A stretch of DNA of 64,000 nt, taken from contig CM062810.1 of NCBI GenBank assembly GCA_031772625.1, forward strand, positions 707,905,584-707,969,583. Direction: 5' to 3'. The position numbers and the translations under genes are program-made. This document shows positions 24,169 through 35,525 of the stretch, piece by piece. Source of the stretch: Pinus tabuliformis. Its lineage: Eukaryota > Streptophyta > Pinopsida > Pinales > Pinaceae. A model generated the notes under the pieces. That model had not been told where the DNA came from. It saw nothing but the letters and a program-made list of their open reading frames with translations, and searched no databases. How positions within the stretch are numbered: the stretch's first letter is position 1; each line of letters starts with the position of its first letter.

Positions 24169-25742
24169 ACTTTTTTTGTCAATCAAGATGCTTTCATTAG
24201 ATTATCAAAAATATGCTGAGTACAAAATTCATCTCAATAGACCCCTTTCCATCATTCAACGAGACTTGTTGAGATTGGGACCTGAAGGAAAACATAGAAA
24301 AATGATGGAATTCTTTATTTCTGATAGGCCTATTAGCCTTGGCATACATAGACAAAACATAAGAGAATTCTGAATAAGAGGCAACATATTAAGGAGGTGG
24401 GTTAGGAGGAATAACATGAGGAGCAACAAAATAGCCCACATGTTCATGCATGTGAAAATAAATATGCTCCACCTTTGCTTCCAGGTTGCGGAGGTAGTCG
24501 TTGGTGCTCCAATGTTGGCATCGAAGACTGTCCAACTGTTCCATAATTTCGTTCTAACTATATTGGATGTTGTTGATGTAGGCTACCAGATCGTTACGAT
24601 CCTCATATTTATGCTCCCTCAAAATTTCCATGTTCACTTGGTCGTTGCGTAGCTGGGCTGCAATGGGCTCGAGGGTGGCTGGAGAAATCACATGGTCTAT
24701 GGAACAGGTTGGAGAGATAACAACTGCCTCCTCCATTTCTCAACTGTCATATGTGTCTATGGGCTATTGATTTCTCGGGTTAGGCCGCTCAACATGGCTG
24801 TGATTGCCTCGCCCCCGATGAGGGCATCCTCTTTGATGCGACATGATGTCGAGCCGAGGCTGCCAGGGGAAGAGAGAGTCTGGAAACATGAACCACAAGA
24901 ACCGTGTAGGACCCAATAATCAAACCTACAAAATAATCACCACTGAGATATATAACTCCATGTAATATAACCAAACACAAGAATCCTAGTGGATGACACG
25001 AGATTATAGTCCCAGGGCGTGCCTAAGCATGGGGCTTTCCTCCACACCTAAAACTGGCCAATAAAAACACCCCAACCGCTGGACACAAATAATTCCCACC
25101 ACTAGTTTGACACCGTACTCTTAGACTCGCCTTCGTGATTGGCGAGGGGCGCAATGCGACTATTGACCGCCCCTTCTCTATGAGTACTGAAAGGAGTAGC
25201 ACCCCAACAAGCTCATAGCTCGAGACGAGCCCAATTGCATAACTGGGCACTCCAACACTTGAAACACAAATTACAGGGGGTAAAAACTAGCTTACCTCGA
25301 GGACTAGGCGCCTCCTCCGTCACCAACACTAACTCTCCATCCCTTGAGCATAGGTTCTAGGCGGAAAGATAGAGAGACTCAACATTATCACTCATGCCAG
25401 GATCCCATGGACAGTCCTTGGGCTTAGTGGTGCGCCACCTTGGGCTATCCCATACAACTGTCGCTCTGCGCACCCACTACCTTGACCTTGGCAGGGCGTT
25501 CAAATACTGAGTACCACTACCCTTTGCACCCTCCCAATTCATCACTCGAAACATACAACTGGAGAATTTCCCTTTGTGTCCTGGGTATTTATCAACAATG
25601 CGTGCGAGTAGGGTGTCCACATGTGGGCAATTAGAGCATGCCCGACTCTTCATGGAAGATTAATGGAGCGCATGGAGGTCGGTCAGGCTCCGTACTCGTC
25701 CGACTTGCCAAGTGGTGATATGGATGTACACCCCCATCAGGG
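24169..25742 (-). mobile_element. Retroposed insertion, possibly a processed LTR-element transcript
   Basis: 1574 bp bounded by an exact 15-bp direct repeat, with a short poly-A (T-run on the plus strand) at the left end. This is the signature of LINE-type target-primed insertion of an RNA on the minus strand. The insert is noticeably more GC-rich than its surroundings. Read on the minus strand, its 5' two-thirds has no clear frame; a gag-like region follows, starting near 24850 (MSHQRGCPHRGRG) and including the frame 24736-24554, which would form a helical segment ending near NDLVAYINN. I infer an LTR-retrotransposon transcript copied by a LINE, but a non-LTR non-autonomous family is also possible. 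Confidence 0.6.
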
Positions 25743-25754
25743 AGACTACGCCTA

Positions 25755-25757
<3 letters not shown>
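25743..25757. repeat. Right 15-bp target-site duplication
   Basis: Exact partner of 24154-24168; a TA microsatellite follows directly. Confidence 0.75.

Positions 25758-25819
<62 letters not shown>
25758..25819. repeat. TA microsatellite, about 30 units
   Basis: Pure TA/AT dinucleotide run. It produces an artificial Tyr-Ile frame across 25621-25974 that is not a gene. Confidence 0.97.
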
Positions 25820-25821
<2 letters not shown>

Positions 25822-25969
25822 ATATTGTTGCTAGTTGTTGCCGATCATGGGTTTGACTCTCTTCAACTTAGGCCTCATAATCAGGGCCAAGGATTTATTC
25901 TGTTTACCATCCACAAAATGTGGGGAAATAATCTAGGTTTTCTTTCATGTATAGACATGTGTATTTTAC

Positions 25970-26420
25970 ATTAAGTTTTTTTATTTAGCATGGTCATTGA
26001 AATATTTTATTCATGAACCAAATCATTTATTAAAAAATATTTTTTTTGTTATTAATATATTTTCAAATATACATCAACATTAATTAACCACATATATTGA
26101 AATTTTTTATTTATCACTCCTATTGAATTTTTAAGTCCTATATTGAATTGTATTTATTTTTGTAGGTTCGACAAGTGAGACATGTCTGTGGGATTGAACT
26201 TCCGATTACTTGGATACACAAGGGTTTGCCAACATGATTTTTGCCAATTATGCTACCACCCACAAACTGTATTGAAATATTTTAAAAAGTAAAAGAATTA
26301 TACTTTTTCCTCAAATTCAAAAGTGAAAATATAATTACTTCAATTAATATAAGTGAAATATTTTACTAGTGTGATATATTTTACCACATGTTCTTCATAT
26401 GGATTCATATTTTCAATAAT
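25970..26420. repeat. Relative of the 12-kb AT-rich repeat
   Basis: Shares blocks with 12055-12400, for example TCATTGAAATATTTTAT near 25993 and 12068, and the TTCAAAAGTGAAAATATAA block near 26317 and 12310. Noncoding. Confidence 0.6.
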
Positions 26421-26887
26421 AAATCAAGCTAACATAGTGAGCATGGAGAATATGACGTTTTAAAATATTTTTAATTAAAATTAATTATATTCATTTTTGT
26501 TTTCATTATGGGCGATATGATATTTTATTTAAAAAACATTTTGTATATTCATTTTTTTTAATTATCGCTAACATGGTCTATTATACTTGCCCAAAAGCAA
26601 GTTATATTGTAATCAGTTTATGGTAAAAATAATTTCACCTCAATTTTTTTTCAAACAATCTATAAAGTTTATTAAAGTTTAAATATTAAATTGATATTTT
26701 TGGATTTTTTTTTTTTAAAATTTAAATTTTTATTTTCTAATTGACTATAAATAAAATGACTAACTTTATCGGGTTTTTATTAAATTTATCAGAATTAAAA
26801 TTTATATAAAAAATTAAAAATCAAATAAAATCTCTATAACAAACAATTATCTTAAAAATACATCTATCAAATCTTAATATTTACAAA
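26421..26887. other. AT-rich stretch, nothing recognised
   Basis: Very high A+T with short homopolymer runs and no open frame or repeat pairing that I can support. Confidence 0.6.
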
Positions 26888-26904
26888 TGTCATAAAATAC
26901 ACTT
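26888..26904. repeat. Left 17-bp target-site duplication of the SINE
   Basis: TGTCATAAAATACACTT, identical to 27106-27122. Confidence 0.88.
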
Positions 26905-27105
26905 TTAAAAGGGGGTGGCTAGTCCCCTGAAGAATCATTATATTAGGCCAATCTATACAAATTTTTACATATATATACATCACATCAATCAATCAACCAT
27001 CAAATACACATAATCGCTGCACAACAGCATCGCAAATTGGGGATCGAAACTGGGCGAGGAGCGTGTAACCCGTCAGCCCCGCCATTGAACCATGCACTCA
27101 CGTGC
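26905..27105 (-). mobile_element. tRNA-derived SINE
   Basis: A 201-bp insert framed by an exact 17-bp target-site duplication. Read on the minus strand from 27105, it shows RNA polymerase III promoter boxes like those of a tRNA gene: an A-box-like TGGTTCAATGG near the start and a B-box-like GTTTCGATCCCC about 40 nt later. The head also has CACGTGAGTGCATGG, typical of tRNA-related SINE heads. The body is T/A-rich and the 3' end is CCCCCTTTTAA with a short T-run instead of a long poly-A, as in some plant SINEs. It does not fold as an intact tRNA, and it encodes no protein; movement would need LINE enzymes. Confidence 0.82.
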
Positions 27106-27122
27106 TGTCATAAAATACACTT
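27106..27122. repeat. Right 17-bp target-site duplication of the SINE
   Basis: Exact partner of 26888-26904. Confidence 0.88.
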
Positions 27123-27201
27123 ATCAATTCTTAATAAAATATTTATTTATTAATGCAATAACTATCACACACCCTTCACATCACACCAAATCTAAAAATT
27201 A

Positions 27202-27291
27202 AAAGCAAGGTGTACATGTACTAATGTAACCATGGTTACATTATTATTATTAATTTTTTTATTAAAAAAATAATATTACTCACCTTGCTTT
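27202..27291. repeat. Small foldback element (MITE-like)
   Basis: Perfect 11-bp terminal arms AAAGCAAGGTG (27202-27212) and CACCTTGCTTT (27281-27291). Inside are the 16-bp palindrome TGTAACCATGGTTACA (27225-27240) and an A/T stretch that is itself nearly self-complementary, so the whole 90 bp could form one long hairpin. GTGTACATGTA occurs at 27211 and 27294; because that word is largely palindromic I do not call it a target-site duplication. Confidence 0.55.
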
Positions 27292-29242
27292 ACGTGTACA
27301 TGTAGGTTTGATTTAAAAGTATTTGATTCTCATATCAATTTCAATAGCTGATTATTTCATAGCCCTCTTCGTCTCGACATTTTTCCATTGATTCCCGTCC
27401 TTATGAGTCCAGCTTTATTAATAGCGTATATCAGAAGTTCTAATTTCTATTATTAATAGAGTGGGTCAGAAGTTCCAATTTGCATTATTACGAACTACCT
27501 CTTTTTGCCCAACTGTTTTTATGCGAGCGAATTTTTTTAAGCCATTTTAATATTTATGTTTAGTTTTTAATATATATATATATATATTAATTTATATTTT
27601 ATAAATTATATATATATATATATATTAATTTATATTTTTTAAATTTATAATGTTTTAATTATTTTTTCCAAGATTTATTTATTTTTAAATAAAATTATTT
27701 AGGCTGAATATTTTGAAATTTAATTTTTAATAATTATTTTTAAGGTATAGTTTAATTATTTAATTGGATTCTATTATTATTTAAAATTAACAATATAATT
27801 TTGGGGTTTTAAAATGTATTTTTAAAAATTTAAAATTAATATTAAAAAGGAATATCAATATTATTTTAAAGTCATATGAGACACTTAAACAATTTTTGAA
27901 AGATTTCAAAGAGGAGCAAAACTCGTTTTACTAAGGCATTTCTCTACTCTTATTGCAAATTTTAAGTTGGCCAAAACAATCATTCTATCCAAATCCTTTT
28001 TAAAGAACACATTATTTATAGCTCGTCATTATTTGACATATATTGTTAGAGAAACCTTATAAAAAGAAAAACATCTGAATAAATTTAATCATGAATATAT
28101 AAATTTAGTTTTGGCAATATCGTATTCAATGTCTTCACCCTTAAATTAGTAATTGATGAATTTATTATATTTTTTTATTTCATCTTTGGGTTTTTCTAGC
28201 TCCATTGATTTCCATCATATTCTTATGTATTTATGCCATTACCTTTGCATTTAATCGGGTCGCTTTAATTTTCTTATTTCTATTATAATCCCCTTACCTA
28301 AATATCATTAATCATCCTTAGTTTCATATATATTCTCTTTATCTATTGATTAGTTTTTGCATAAGAGGCAGGTAGGTACTAAACAACTATTACACTTATT
28401 TAGAAAACATTTTGTTTTTATGATAGTGTACATTATTTTATTTTAATTTTAAAAGAGACGCGTGTCAAGTCGAGGTTTAGCATAAATGAAATCATACATC
28501 CCCTCATACTAGGCTGTATCATGCGCCTCTCAAAACAAAAATAAAATTTATAATTTCATTCAAAACATTAATTATAATTTTAATAAAACTAATATGTATA
28601 ACAATATAAAATTTGTTACAAGTTTGACATCTTTAATATAATTATTTAAAATAAGATTTATAATTTCGCTAAAAACATTTAATTATAATTTAAAAAAAAT
28701 GTTTATATATATAATTATAATCATAATTTTTTTTTTACATATTTTAGATTTCTTTATGGGTTGAGTAACATTATGTATACCATTTTTTGGATTTAGAACA
28801 CATTCTCCTTGATTATTTAAACCGAAATTAAAATTACAACCATGTTTATTACATTGAAAATACGTCAAACTATTCCTAAGATATGGTCTTCGAAAATTTA
28901 TTCATAACTTTATCTTTAAACTAGTTATAATTAATTAATTGAAAACATTTTTTAAAAAAGAAACGACTACGAATTTTGTATTAATTAAGTCTATTTTGAA
29001 GGCCATAACGTTTTACATCTTTAAGGAAGTCTTCTTCTACTACATTCAAAGAGATCCAGAAAAGGTTAATTTTTATGTTTTTATGTCTACATGCAACTGT
29101 TTTAATCAGGCTATACTTATATAACCTCCAAAACACTCCTAAAACTAGTACATATTTTTAGAACACAAATTAAACTAACGAGTAGGACTAATCTTCAGAA
29201 TACACCTTGAGAACAAAAGTGTCTTCAATTCCTTGTTTTTCA
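27292..29242. other. AT-rich noncoding DNA
   Basis: No supported gene. It includes two TA-rich repeats (27570-27590 and 27608-27625) followed by the same TTAATTTATATTTT word. The 61-codon frames at 28683-28868 and 28939-29124 are within chance expectation. Confidence 0.55.
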
Positions 29243-30865
29243 TGTTGAATTTCTACGATATTGGGTCTAGGTTAGAATCTTAAAATCTCTGATGCTACTA
29301 AACCAAGAATCTCAACAAGAACTACTTTGCACAGTGAAAAATATAAAGCAGTAAATCACATATGCACAAGTATACACAATTTTTAACAAATATTATACAA
29401 TAATGTACAACCCAATATTCGTTATATTAAACCAATATGAATAATACAACATTGTATGGAATACAAGATACAATGACAATATTCGCTGTAGTTTCTATGT
29501 CGTATCTTGTCTTGCCGGTACTTCGCTTCCATACTTCTCTCTAGCTACCCATTAATCCTTCAAAGGACAACACATAGAGTCTATAGGAGGGCTTCCACCT
29601 AACACCGCTGCAAGTCACTTCTAATTCATGCACACGGGCTGATCTAATATGCTCTTCTAGGCTAGCCAATCCTCGAGCTCCAATCCACCAATCTAGCAGT
29701 CACTTTTGTCCTTCAAAGTGTTTCACATTAGGCACCAAACTTCACCCAAACTTCATTTGTCTTCGTCACTTCAATATTGCTTGTCTAAGGCTACTTTGGG
29801 TATCCAACACACTACCCTCCACCATACCAATGACACCCAACACTTCACTGTAGGATTTTCTCCTAGAAAGGATTTCGATCACCAAATCAAGTCTTCAAAT
29901 TAGCTCCCACAGGATGCAAATGAAACCAATCCAAAACTGATCCGAAACATGGATCCAACACAAGACAAAACTAAGTCAAACACTCATTTCGACTATTGTT
30001 CCAAATTGAAGTGACATACTGTGATGATGCAACCTAATTAGGGCTTTCAACAACCACTTGCCAGCCCAGACAAGTACCCTTAACAACCTCCTACAATTGT
30101 GATATGGTCTCTCCTCCTTGCTGTTGTCCAATGCTAGAGTATAGTGTTAAAACCAACCCCTATACACACCCAAAAAACCACTGTTTAGGGATCGACCTAC
30201 ATGTAATCTTTCCTGTAGATTAAGTTGCCAAAATAGGGATAAAACATGCCAAAAACTCCCTCACAAATAGCTCATAAATAACCTCCTTTAATGTGGCCTT
30301 GCAATTGGTTGATATGAACCCCCAAAAAGTCATGAGAGTGACCTTAACATCCCTCTCTTTTTCGATAAAGATGCCCTAACCTGTGGCCAAAAAAATAAAA
30401 TAGAGACCCTTCTCCTTGAACGAGCTCCTTTCTCTCCTTCTACGTTGTCCTTGTGTTGCTCACTTGGATGGTCCTAAATGAGACATAATCACCTCCTACT
30501 TATACATAATAGACGAGCTTCCTCCAACATTCCAACATAGGGCTTGTCAAACTGTTAAGAGGCTTATTAACATCAAGCCGACCCTAACACATTTTGTGCA
30601 AACCCACTTCTAGACTTCAAAAATTCATATCTCCATTTCTACAACTCATAATTGGATGATTTTTATTGCGTCAGATTGTCTCGACGAGATATATCATCCT
30701 CATCCATCACATGTTGAAATGTGCTCATGGTTTTGACCTAAATCATGATGGGTGAAAAACTCCTACCTTGGGTTCCAAGCCCAAAAGTTAATCTTGTGAC
30801 GCTTTTCCCTCCAAACCTCGAACCCTAGGGATTGTAGTACCTCCCAGGATACTAAAAAATCAACA
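29243..30865 (-). repeat. 3' LTR of the copia element
   Basis: Aligns throughout with 32612-34236, with scattered substitutions and a few small indels. Short open frames in it (for example 29706-29903) have no coding meaning. Confidence 0.92.
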
Positions 30866-32520
30866 CTCCCTCTTAGTGAGGGAGGTACTTCCAAGACTAG
30901 GAAGTAACTCATCATCATCATCACTACTCACAACACTTGCCCAACTCTTGGCACTCACCATTGCAACAATCCTTGAAGCATGAACTACGCTTCTCTCGGA
31001 AGTGTCACTGTCACTGAAAGGATCCTGCTTCTTATTCTCTTGTAATTTCTTCCACTCCCTCCATGAAATTTCCTTCTTTGCAGATGTGGAAGCACCCTTT
31101 CTCTCCATTAACCACACGCTCTTCCTGGGCTTCAAAGTGTTCCTCTAAATATGCAAGATCCCGCTAGAACTCGACTCCCTCTGAGTCTCTGGAATTTGGA
31201 CCTTCTTCTTGGGAACCTGTACTTTCTCCTCTGAAGCTTGCACTTGCAACTGCTTCTATGGAACCTACACTTGCTTCTTCCCATGATCCATAGGCTTTCC
31301 CGTCAGCCTGTATAGACCATGCACTCTAAATCCAAGCACAATCTCATCGAAGCTAGAGAATCTAGGTCTGAGTCTTGCCTTCCCATCCTGGAACAAGACC
31401 TCAAACCCCTTCTTCTCGATCATCGAGATAGATATCATGCTATATCTGAGTCTTGGTACAAATAGTACATCCTGGACCCACATCACATGTCATGTATCTA
31501 TCCTGAATGGCACAATCCCCGATCCCCGGATCTCCTTTTGACTCTTGTCACCCAACACCATCTGCAACTTCGAGTCCCATTCAGCTAGAGTCTCAAAAAC
31601 TTCCTGTGACCCTGTCATATGTTTTGTCGTACCATTGTCCACATACCATCTATCGTCATCGATAATACCTTGCGATAAATGAGGTATCATAGCGAATTAC
31701 TCCTCCTCTAATTTCTTGGTGAGAGAATCTATCTCAGTAGAAGTGGCAACATCGGTGACCTGCTTCCCTTTGTTCTTCTCGTCATCTCCCCTTTTCTTCA
31801 TCAAACATCTCGACAAAAAATGACCCATCTCGCCACAGTTAAAACACTTGACTTTACTCAAGTCCTTCTTATTCTTACCCTTCATTCACTCTGCAAGTTC
31901 CATGTCATCCTCCGAAGCCCTATTCTTCGGTTGAAGATCCTCATCTTTCAACTCTTCCTGAATGAAGTCGACCCACAACCTATTCCAATATTGAAACTTC
32001 TCTCTAGCTACGATCCCTTTGATGAAGGGCTTCCATTCCTCGGTGAACCCTTTCAAAGAAATCCTCACCATATCTGAATCTGAAATAATCACACTGAAGG
32101 CAGCAAACTCATCTTTGACCTGAGACAATATCGTCAGATATAAAGTCACTCCTTCACTCTATATCATCTTGGTGGACTTCAACTTATCCTCGAATATTAG
32201 TACCCAGTTCTCGTTCTTATTTTGGAACAAATTTTGAAGAGCCATCCACATCTCATATGTAGTATTCTTCCCAGAAAAATGAGGTATTAGGGGATCCTTC
32301 ACACCATCAAGGATGATCAATATCACCCTCGTATCCAAATCCTCATACACTTCCAGCTCATTTTGGTCAGTTGGCTTCTTAATGGCTTTCTCAACGAACT
32401 CCCAGATCCTGTTGACTGCAAGACCAATTTGATCCTTTCCTTCCATGGACTATATTTGGACAACCCCTCCAACCTGTCCTTATACCATATACCAACCTGC
32501 AACTTTGACATTTTCACCTA
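30860..32520 (-). pseudogene. Copia gag-protease frame
   Basis: From about 32517 downward on the minus strand: an N-terminal MSKLQVGIWYKDRLEG segment, one frameshift near 32400, then a single frame to 30860 with five stops. Gag resembles the UBN2 class (TYEMWMALQNLF region, 32446-32159). The knuckle is CFNCGEMGHFLSRC (within 31885-31697). The protease keeps WYVDNGTTKHMTG (31690-31490), where the usual DSG/DTG active site reads DNG. A pre-integrase-like block DVLFVPRLRYSMISIS follows (31486-31265). The frame then goes straight into a Ser/Asp/Lys-rich tail (31135-30860) that ends just before the LTR, with no integrase. Four of five stops are TAG or TGA. Confidence 0.85.
30866..30874 (-). other. 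Polypurine tract
   Basis: On the minus strand AAGAGGGAG lies directly before the TGTTGA start of the 3' LTR, the usual place for the plus-strand primer. Confidence 0.75.
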
Positions 32521-32600
32521 CAATGTGACCAACTCCCTCTTAAGTTGTACTTCACTGTGCACAACTCTAATTCACTAACTTCCAAAGTAACTCAGAAATG

Positions 32601-32611
32601 ATATGATACCA
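32601..32611 (-). other. Primer binding site (Met-tRNA type)
   Basis: On the minus strand TGGTATCATAT follows the CA end of the 5' LTR directly; TGGTATCA is the core complementary to initiator Met-tRNA. Confidence 0.8.
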
Positions 32612-34236
32612 TGTTGAATTTCCACGATATTGGGTCTAGGTTAGAATATTAAAATCTCTGATGCTACCAAACAAAGAATCTCAACAAGAACTACTTTGCA
32701 CAACGGAAAATACAAAGCAGTAAATCACATATGCACAAGTATATACAATTTTTAACAAATATTGAACAATAATGTACAACCCAATCTTTGGTTATATTAA
32801 ACCAATTAGAATAGTACAACAATCTATGGAATACAAGATACAATGACAATCTTCACTGCAACTTCTATGTCGTATCTTATCCCGCCAGTCCTTCGCTTTC
32901 GTACTGCTCTCTAGCCGCCCCTTAGTCTTTCAAAGGAAAACACATAGAGTCTCCAGGAGGGATGCCACCTAAAACTATTGCAAGTCACTTCTACTACATG
33001 TACAAAGGCTGACCTAACATGCTCTTCTAGGCTGGCCAATCCATGAGCTCCAATCCACCAATCTAGCAGTCACTTTTGTCCATCAAGGTGCTGCACATTA
33101 GTCACCAAACTTCATCCAACCTTCAACTGTCTTCGTCACTTCAAGATTGCTTGTCTAGGAATACTTTGGGTAGCCAACACACTTCCCTCCACCAAACCAA
33201 TGGAACCCAACACTTCACTATAGGATCTACTCCTAGAAAGGCTTCCGATCACCAAATCAAGCCTTCAAATTGGTCCCCACAGGCTACAAATGAAACTAAT
33301 CCAAAACTGATCCGAAGCATGAATCCAACACAAGACAGAACTCAGTCAAATAATCCTTTTGACTATTGTCCCAAACTAAAGTGAACTACTGTGATGAGGT
33401 AGCCTAGTTAGGGCTTCCAACAACCACTTGTCATCTCACACAAGTACCCTTAACAACCTCCTACATCTACGACATGATCTCTCCTCCTTGCTATTGTTCA
33501 ACGCTAGAGTATAGGGCTAAAACCAACCCCTATACACACCCAACAACCCACTGTTTAGGGCTCGGCCTACCTGTAATATTTCATGTAGCTTACGTTGCCC
33601 AAACAAGGATAAAACATGACACAAACTCCCTCACAAACAACTTAGAAATAGCCTCCTTTAATGCAGCCTTACAACTGGTTGATATACACCCCAAAATAAT
33701 CATGAGAGTGAACTTAACATCCCTCTCTTCCTCGTTGAAGATGCCGTAACCTATGGCCAAAAACAAAAAAAATAGAGACCCTTCTCCTTGAATGAGATCC
33801 TTTCTCTCCTTACATTGTCCTAGTGTTGCATACTTGGATGATCCTAAATGAGACACAATCACCTCCTATTTATACACAATATAAGGTCTTCCTCCAACGT
33901 TCCAACATAGGGCTTCTCAAAATGTTAAGAGGCTTATTAACATCAAGCCGAACCTAACATATTTTGTGTAAACCCACTTCTAGACTTCAAAAAATCATAT
34001 ATCCATTTCTACAACCCAGGATCAGATGATTTTCATTGTGTTGGATTTGTCTCGACGAGAGCTATCATCCTCATCCATCACATGTTGAAATGTGCTCATG
34101 GTTTTGGCCCAAATCACGATGGGTGAAAAAACCCTACCTTAGTTTCCAAGCCCACAAGTGACTCTTGTGGTGATTTTCCCTCCAAACCCCAAACTCTAGG
34201 GTTTGGATTACCTCCCAAGCTACTAACCAATCAACA
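32612..34236 (-). repeat. 5' LTR of the copia element
   Basis: Partner of 29243-30865, with TGTTGA/TCAACA ends. The frame 33076-33384 inside it is a by-product. Confidence 0.92.
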
Positions 34237-34249
34237 TTCCAGACCCTAG

Positions 34250-34640
34250 TAGAGAAGAAGAAGACGCCTCGCCAATTTCCACCATCTGCAGATCTAAGGT
34301 CACCTCCTACTGTGTCAAAAGATCTTCAACTACTTCATTATTCTCACCGGTTGCTTATGATTCTAGCAGTTGGTTCAGATTGCCCATCTTGAAGTTGAAC
34401 AAATCAGTTTCCACCTGCATTCTTTCCAACTTAAGTCTCCACCAAACTGAGTTTTTGGTTTAGCAAATCAAGTGGGCTTGCGACTTTGGTAGCATCATTT
34501 CTCCTTGCCTGTAAATCAAGTTTATAATAAATTCCATGGACACCATCAACTGGCATAAGTGGAATTTGTTTTCCTCATTCTCAACACTGATATGGCTCTC
34601 CATTGGGACAATCACACCATGTGCCTTTGATTCTCCCAGA
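34250..34640 (-). pseudogene. LINE-C: coding-like stretch downstream of RNase H
   Basis: On the minus strand, a frame near 34640-34450 reads PVDGVHGIYYKLDLQARRND and continues into a Leu/Val/Gln-rich stretch. A second phase from about 34420 begins MQVETDLFNFKMGNLNQLLE and carries on through two stops to a Ser-rich end near 34250. Helical, Leu-heptad character resembles the coiled-coil frame at the same place in LINE-A, but I see no direct sequence identity. Chance is possible. Confidence 0.3.
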
Positions 34641-35139
34641 CTAACTGTGATGGAAATATTGTACCTCCTCTTCTTATAGCCACATGATTCTGCGTTCCCA
34701 AAATCATCGTTCCTGGCTGCGCTTTCAATGTCGTGTTGTTTTCCATGTATTCATTGGATGTAAAAATCCAACACCTTAATGTTCAATATGCAATTTGTGA
34801 GACACTCCATTCATTCTTGGGAATGCAAGTGTGTTTCCTATGTCTCGAATGTAGGGTTACTAACTCTTAACAACCACTCAAATTTATTAACAGAAAGGCC
34901 CATCATACGTCTATCCATTGACAAACTCTGAGGTACTGGGGATTTCCAAATGAGTGCACATATCCAAAGCTTTGCATGAGATTTGAGCCACCAAAATAAT
35001 AGGAATGATAAGAGATGTAACAAATGACCCAAGTATGGTATGACAATGGGACAATGTGAGTCCCATCCCTTTGATTCAAATTTTAATTCTGACTGCTACC
35101 TCCAAATTCTAAGATAAGCATAATCTTGTCATGGTAATG

Positions 35140-35525
35140 GCTTATGAGATGGATTTGCATCACCTAAAATCAACACAAGGTGGAACCCCTATTTGCTAGA
35201 GAATCTGCCACTGAGTTAAGGTTTCTTCTAACATGAAATAATTCCACACTTTCAAATTTTGTTATTTGGAGATTTATTTTATGCAGAATGAGAACTTGGA
35301 TATGCTCGAAATTCTCTTTAAGTTTGCTCACCTATTAGATTACAATCAACGAATCTGTAAAGACCAATAAATGTTGAATTTCCCTTGAAATTTCCAAATA
35401 TAATCGTTGCGAGATAGGAAAATATTCGGCCTAGTTGTTGGTTGATATCCCCAACCCCAAGCATACTGAATCTTTATTTTTTCATTGGAGCGTAGAATAA
35501 CCCCTCCCACTCCTACCTCCCCATA
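35140..35525 (-). pseudogene. LINE-C RNase H fragment
   Basis: Read on the minus strand, the domain shows GVGGVILRS (35495 region), STNN then a stop then AEYF, a TDSLIV block, and the closing RRNLNSVADSLANRG near 35200. These correspond to the four acidic blocks of type I RNase H (the first Asp block is altered to YGE). One stop stands where Gln is expected before AEYF. Frame changes separate the blocks. Confidence 0.65.

Larger units (their letters stand above)
29243..34236 (-). mobile_element. Ty1/copia-type element with gag and protease only
   Basis: 4994 bp with LTRs of 1623 and 1625 bp that start TGTTGA and end TCAACA. The flanks TTTCA (29238-29242) and TTCCA (34237-34241) form a 5-bp target-site duplication with one mismatch. 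Direction comes from the primer site beside the right-hand LTR and the purine tract beside the left-hand LTR, both on the minus strand. The 1746-bp internal part encodes gag with a zinc knuckle, an aspartic protease and a pre-integrase segment. Integrase, reverse transcriptase and RNase H are absent, so transposition would have needed help from another element. Confidence 0.9.
34242..35525 (-). mobile_element. LINE-C: 3' end of an RNase H-bearing LINE
   Basis: Minus strand: an RNase H remnant at about 35525-35140, followed by about 900 bp of 3' region with further coding-like stretches. The 5' side is cut off and replaced by AT-rich DNA at about 35530. The copia element is inserted at its low-coordinate side (34236/34242), so the original 3' end may lie beyond 29242, but I found no poly-A there. 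Confidence 0.6.

Noticed and set aside
25621..25974. 117-codon open frame with a long Tyr-Ile repeat
   Set aside because: Created by the TA microsatellite; no protein-like sequence on either side.
26905..27105. Functional tRNA gene
   Set aside because: Promoter-box-like elements are present but the sequence does not keep a full cloverleaf, and the 17-bp duplication and T-rich tail identify a SINE.
33076..33384. 102-codon open frame
   Set aside because: Lies inside the LTR of the copia element and has a shifted, non-homologous counterpart in the other LTR; LTRs are noncoding.
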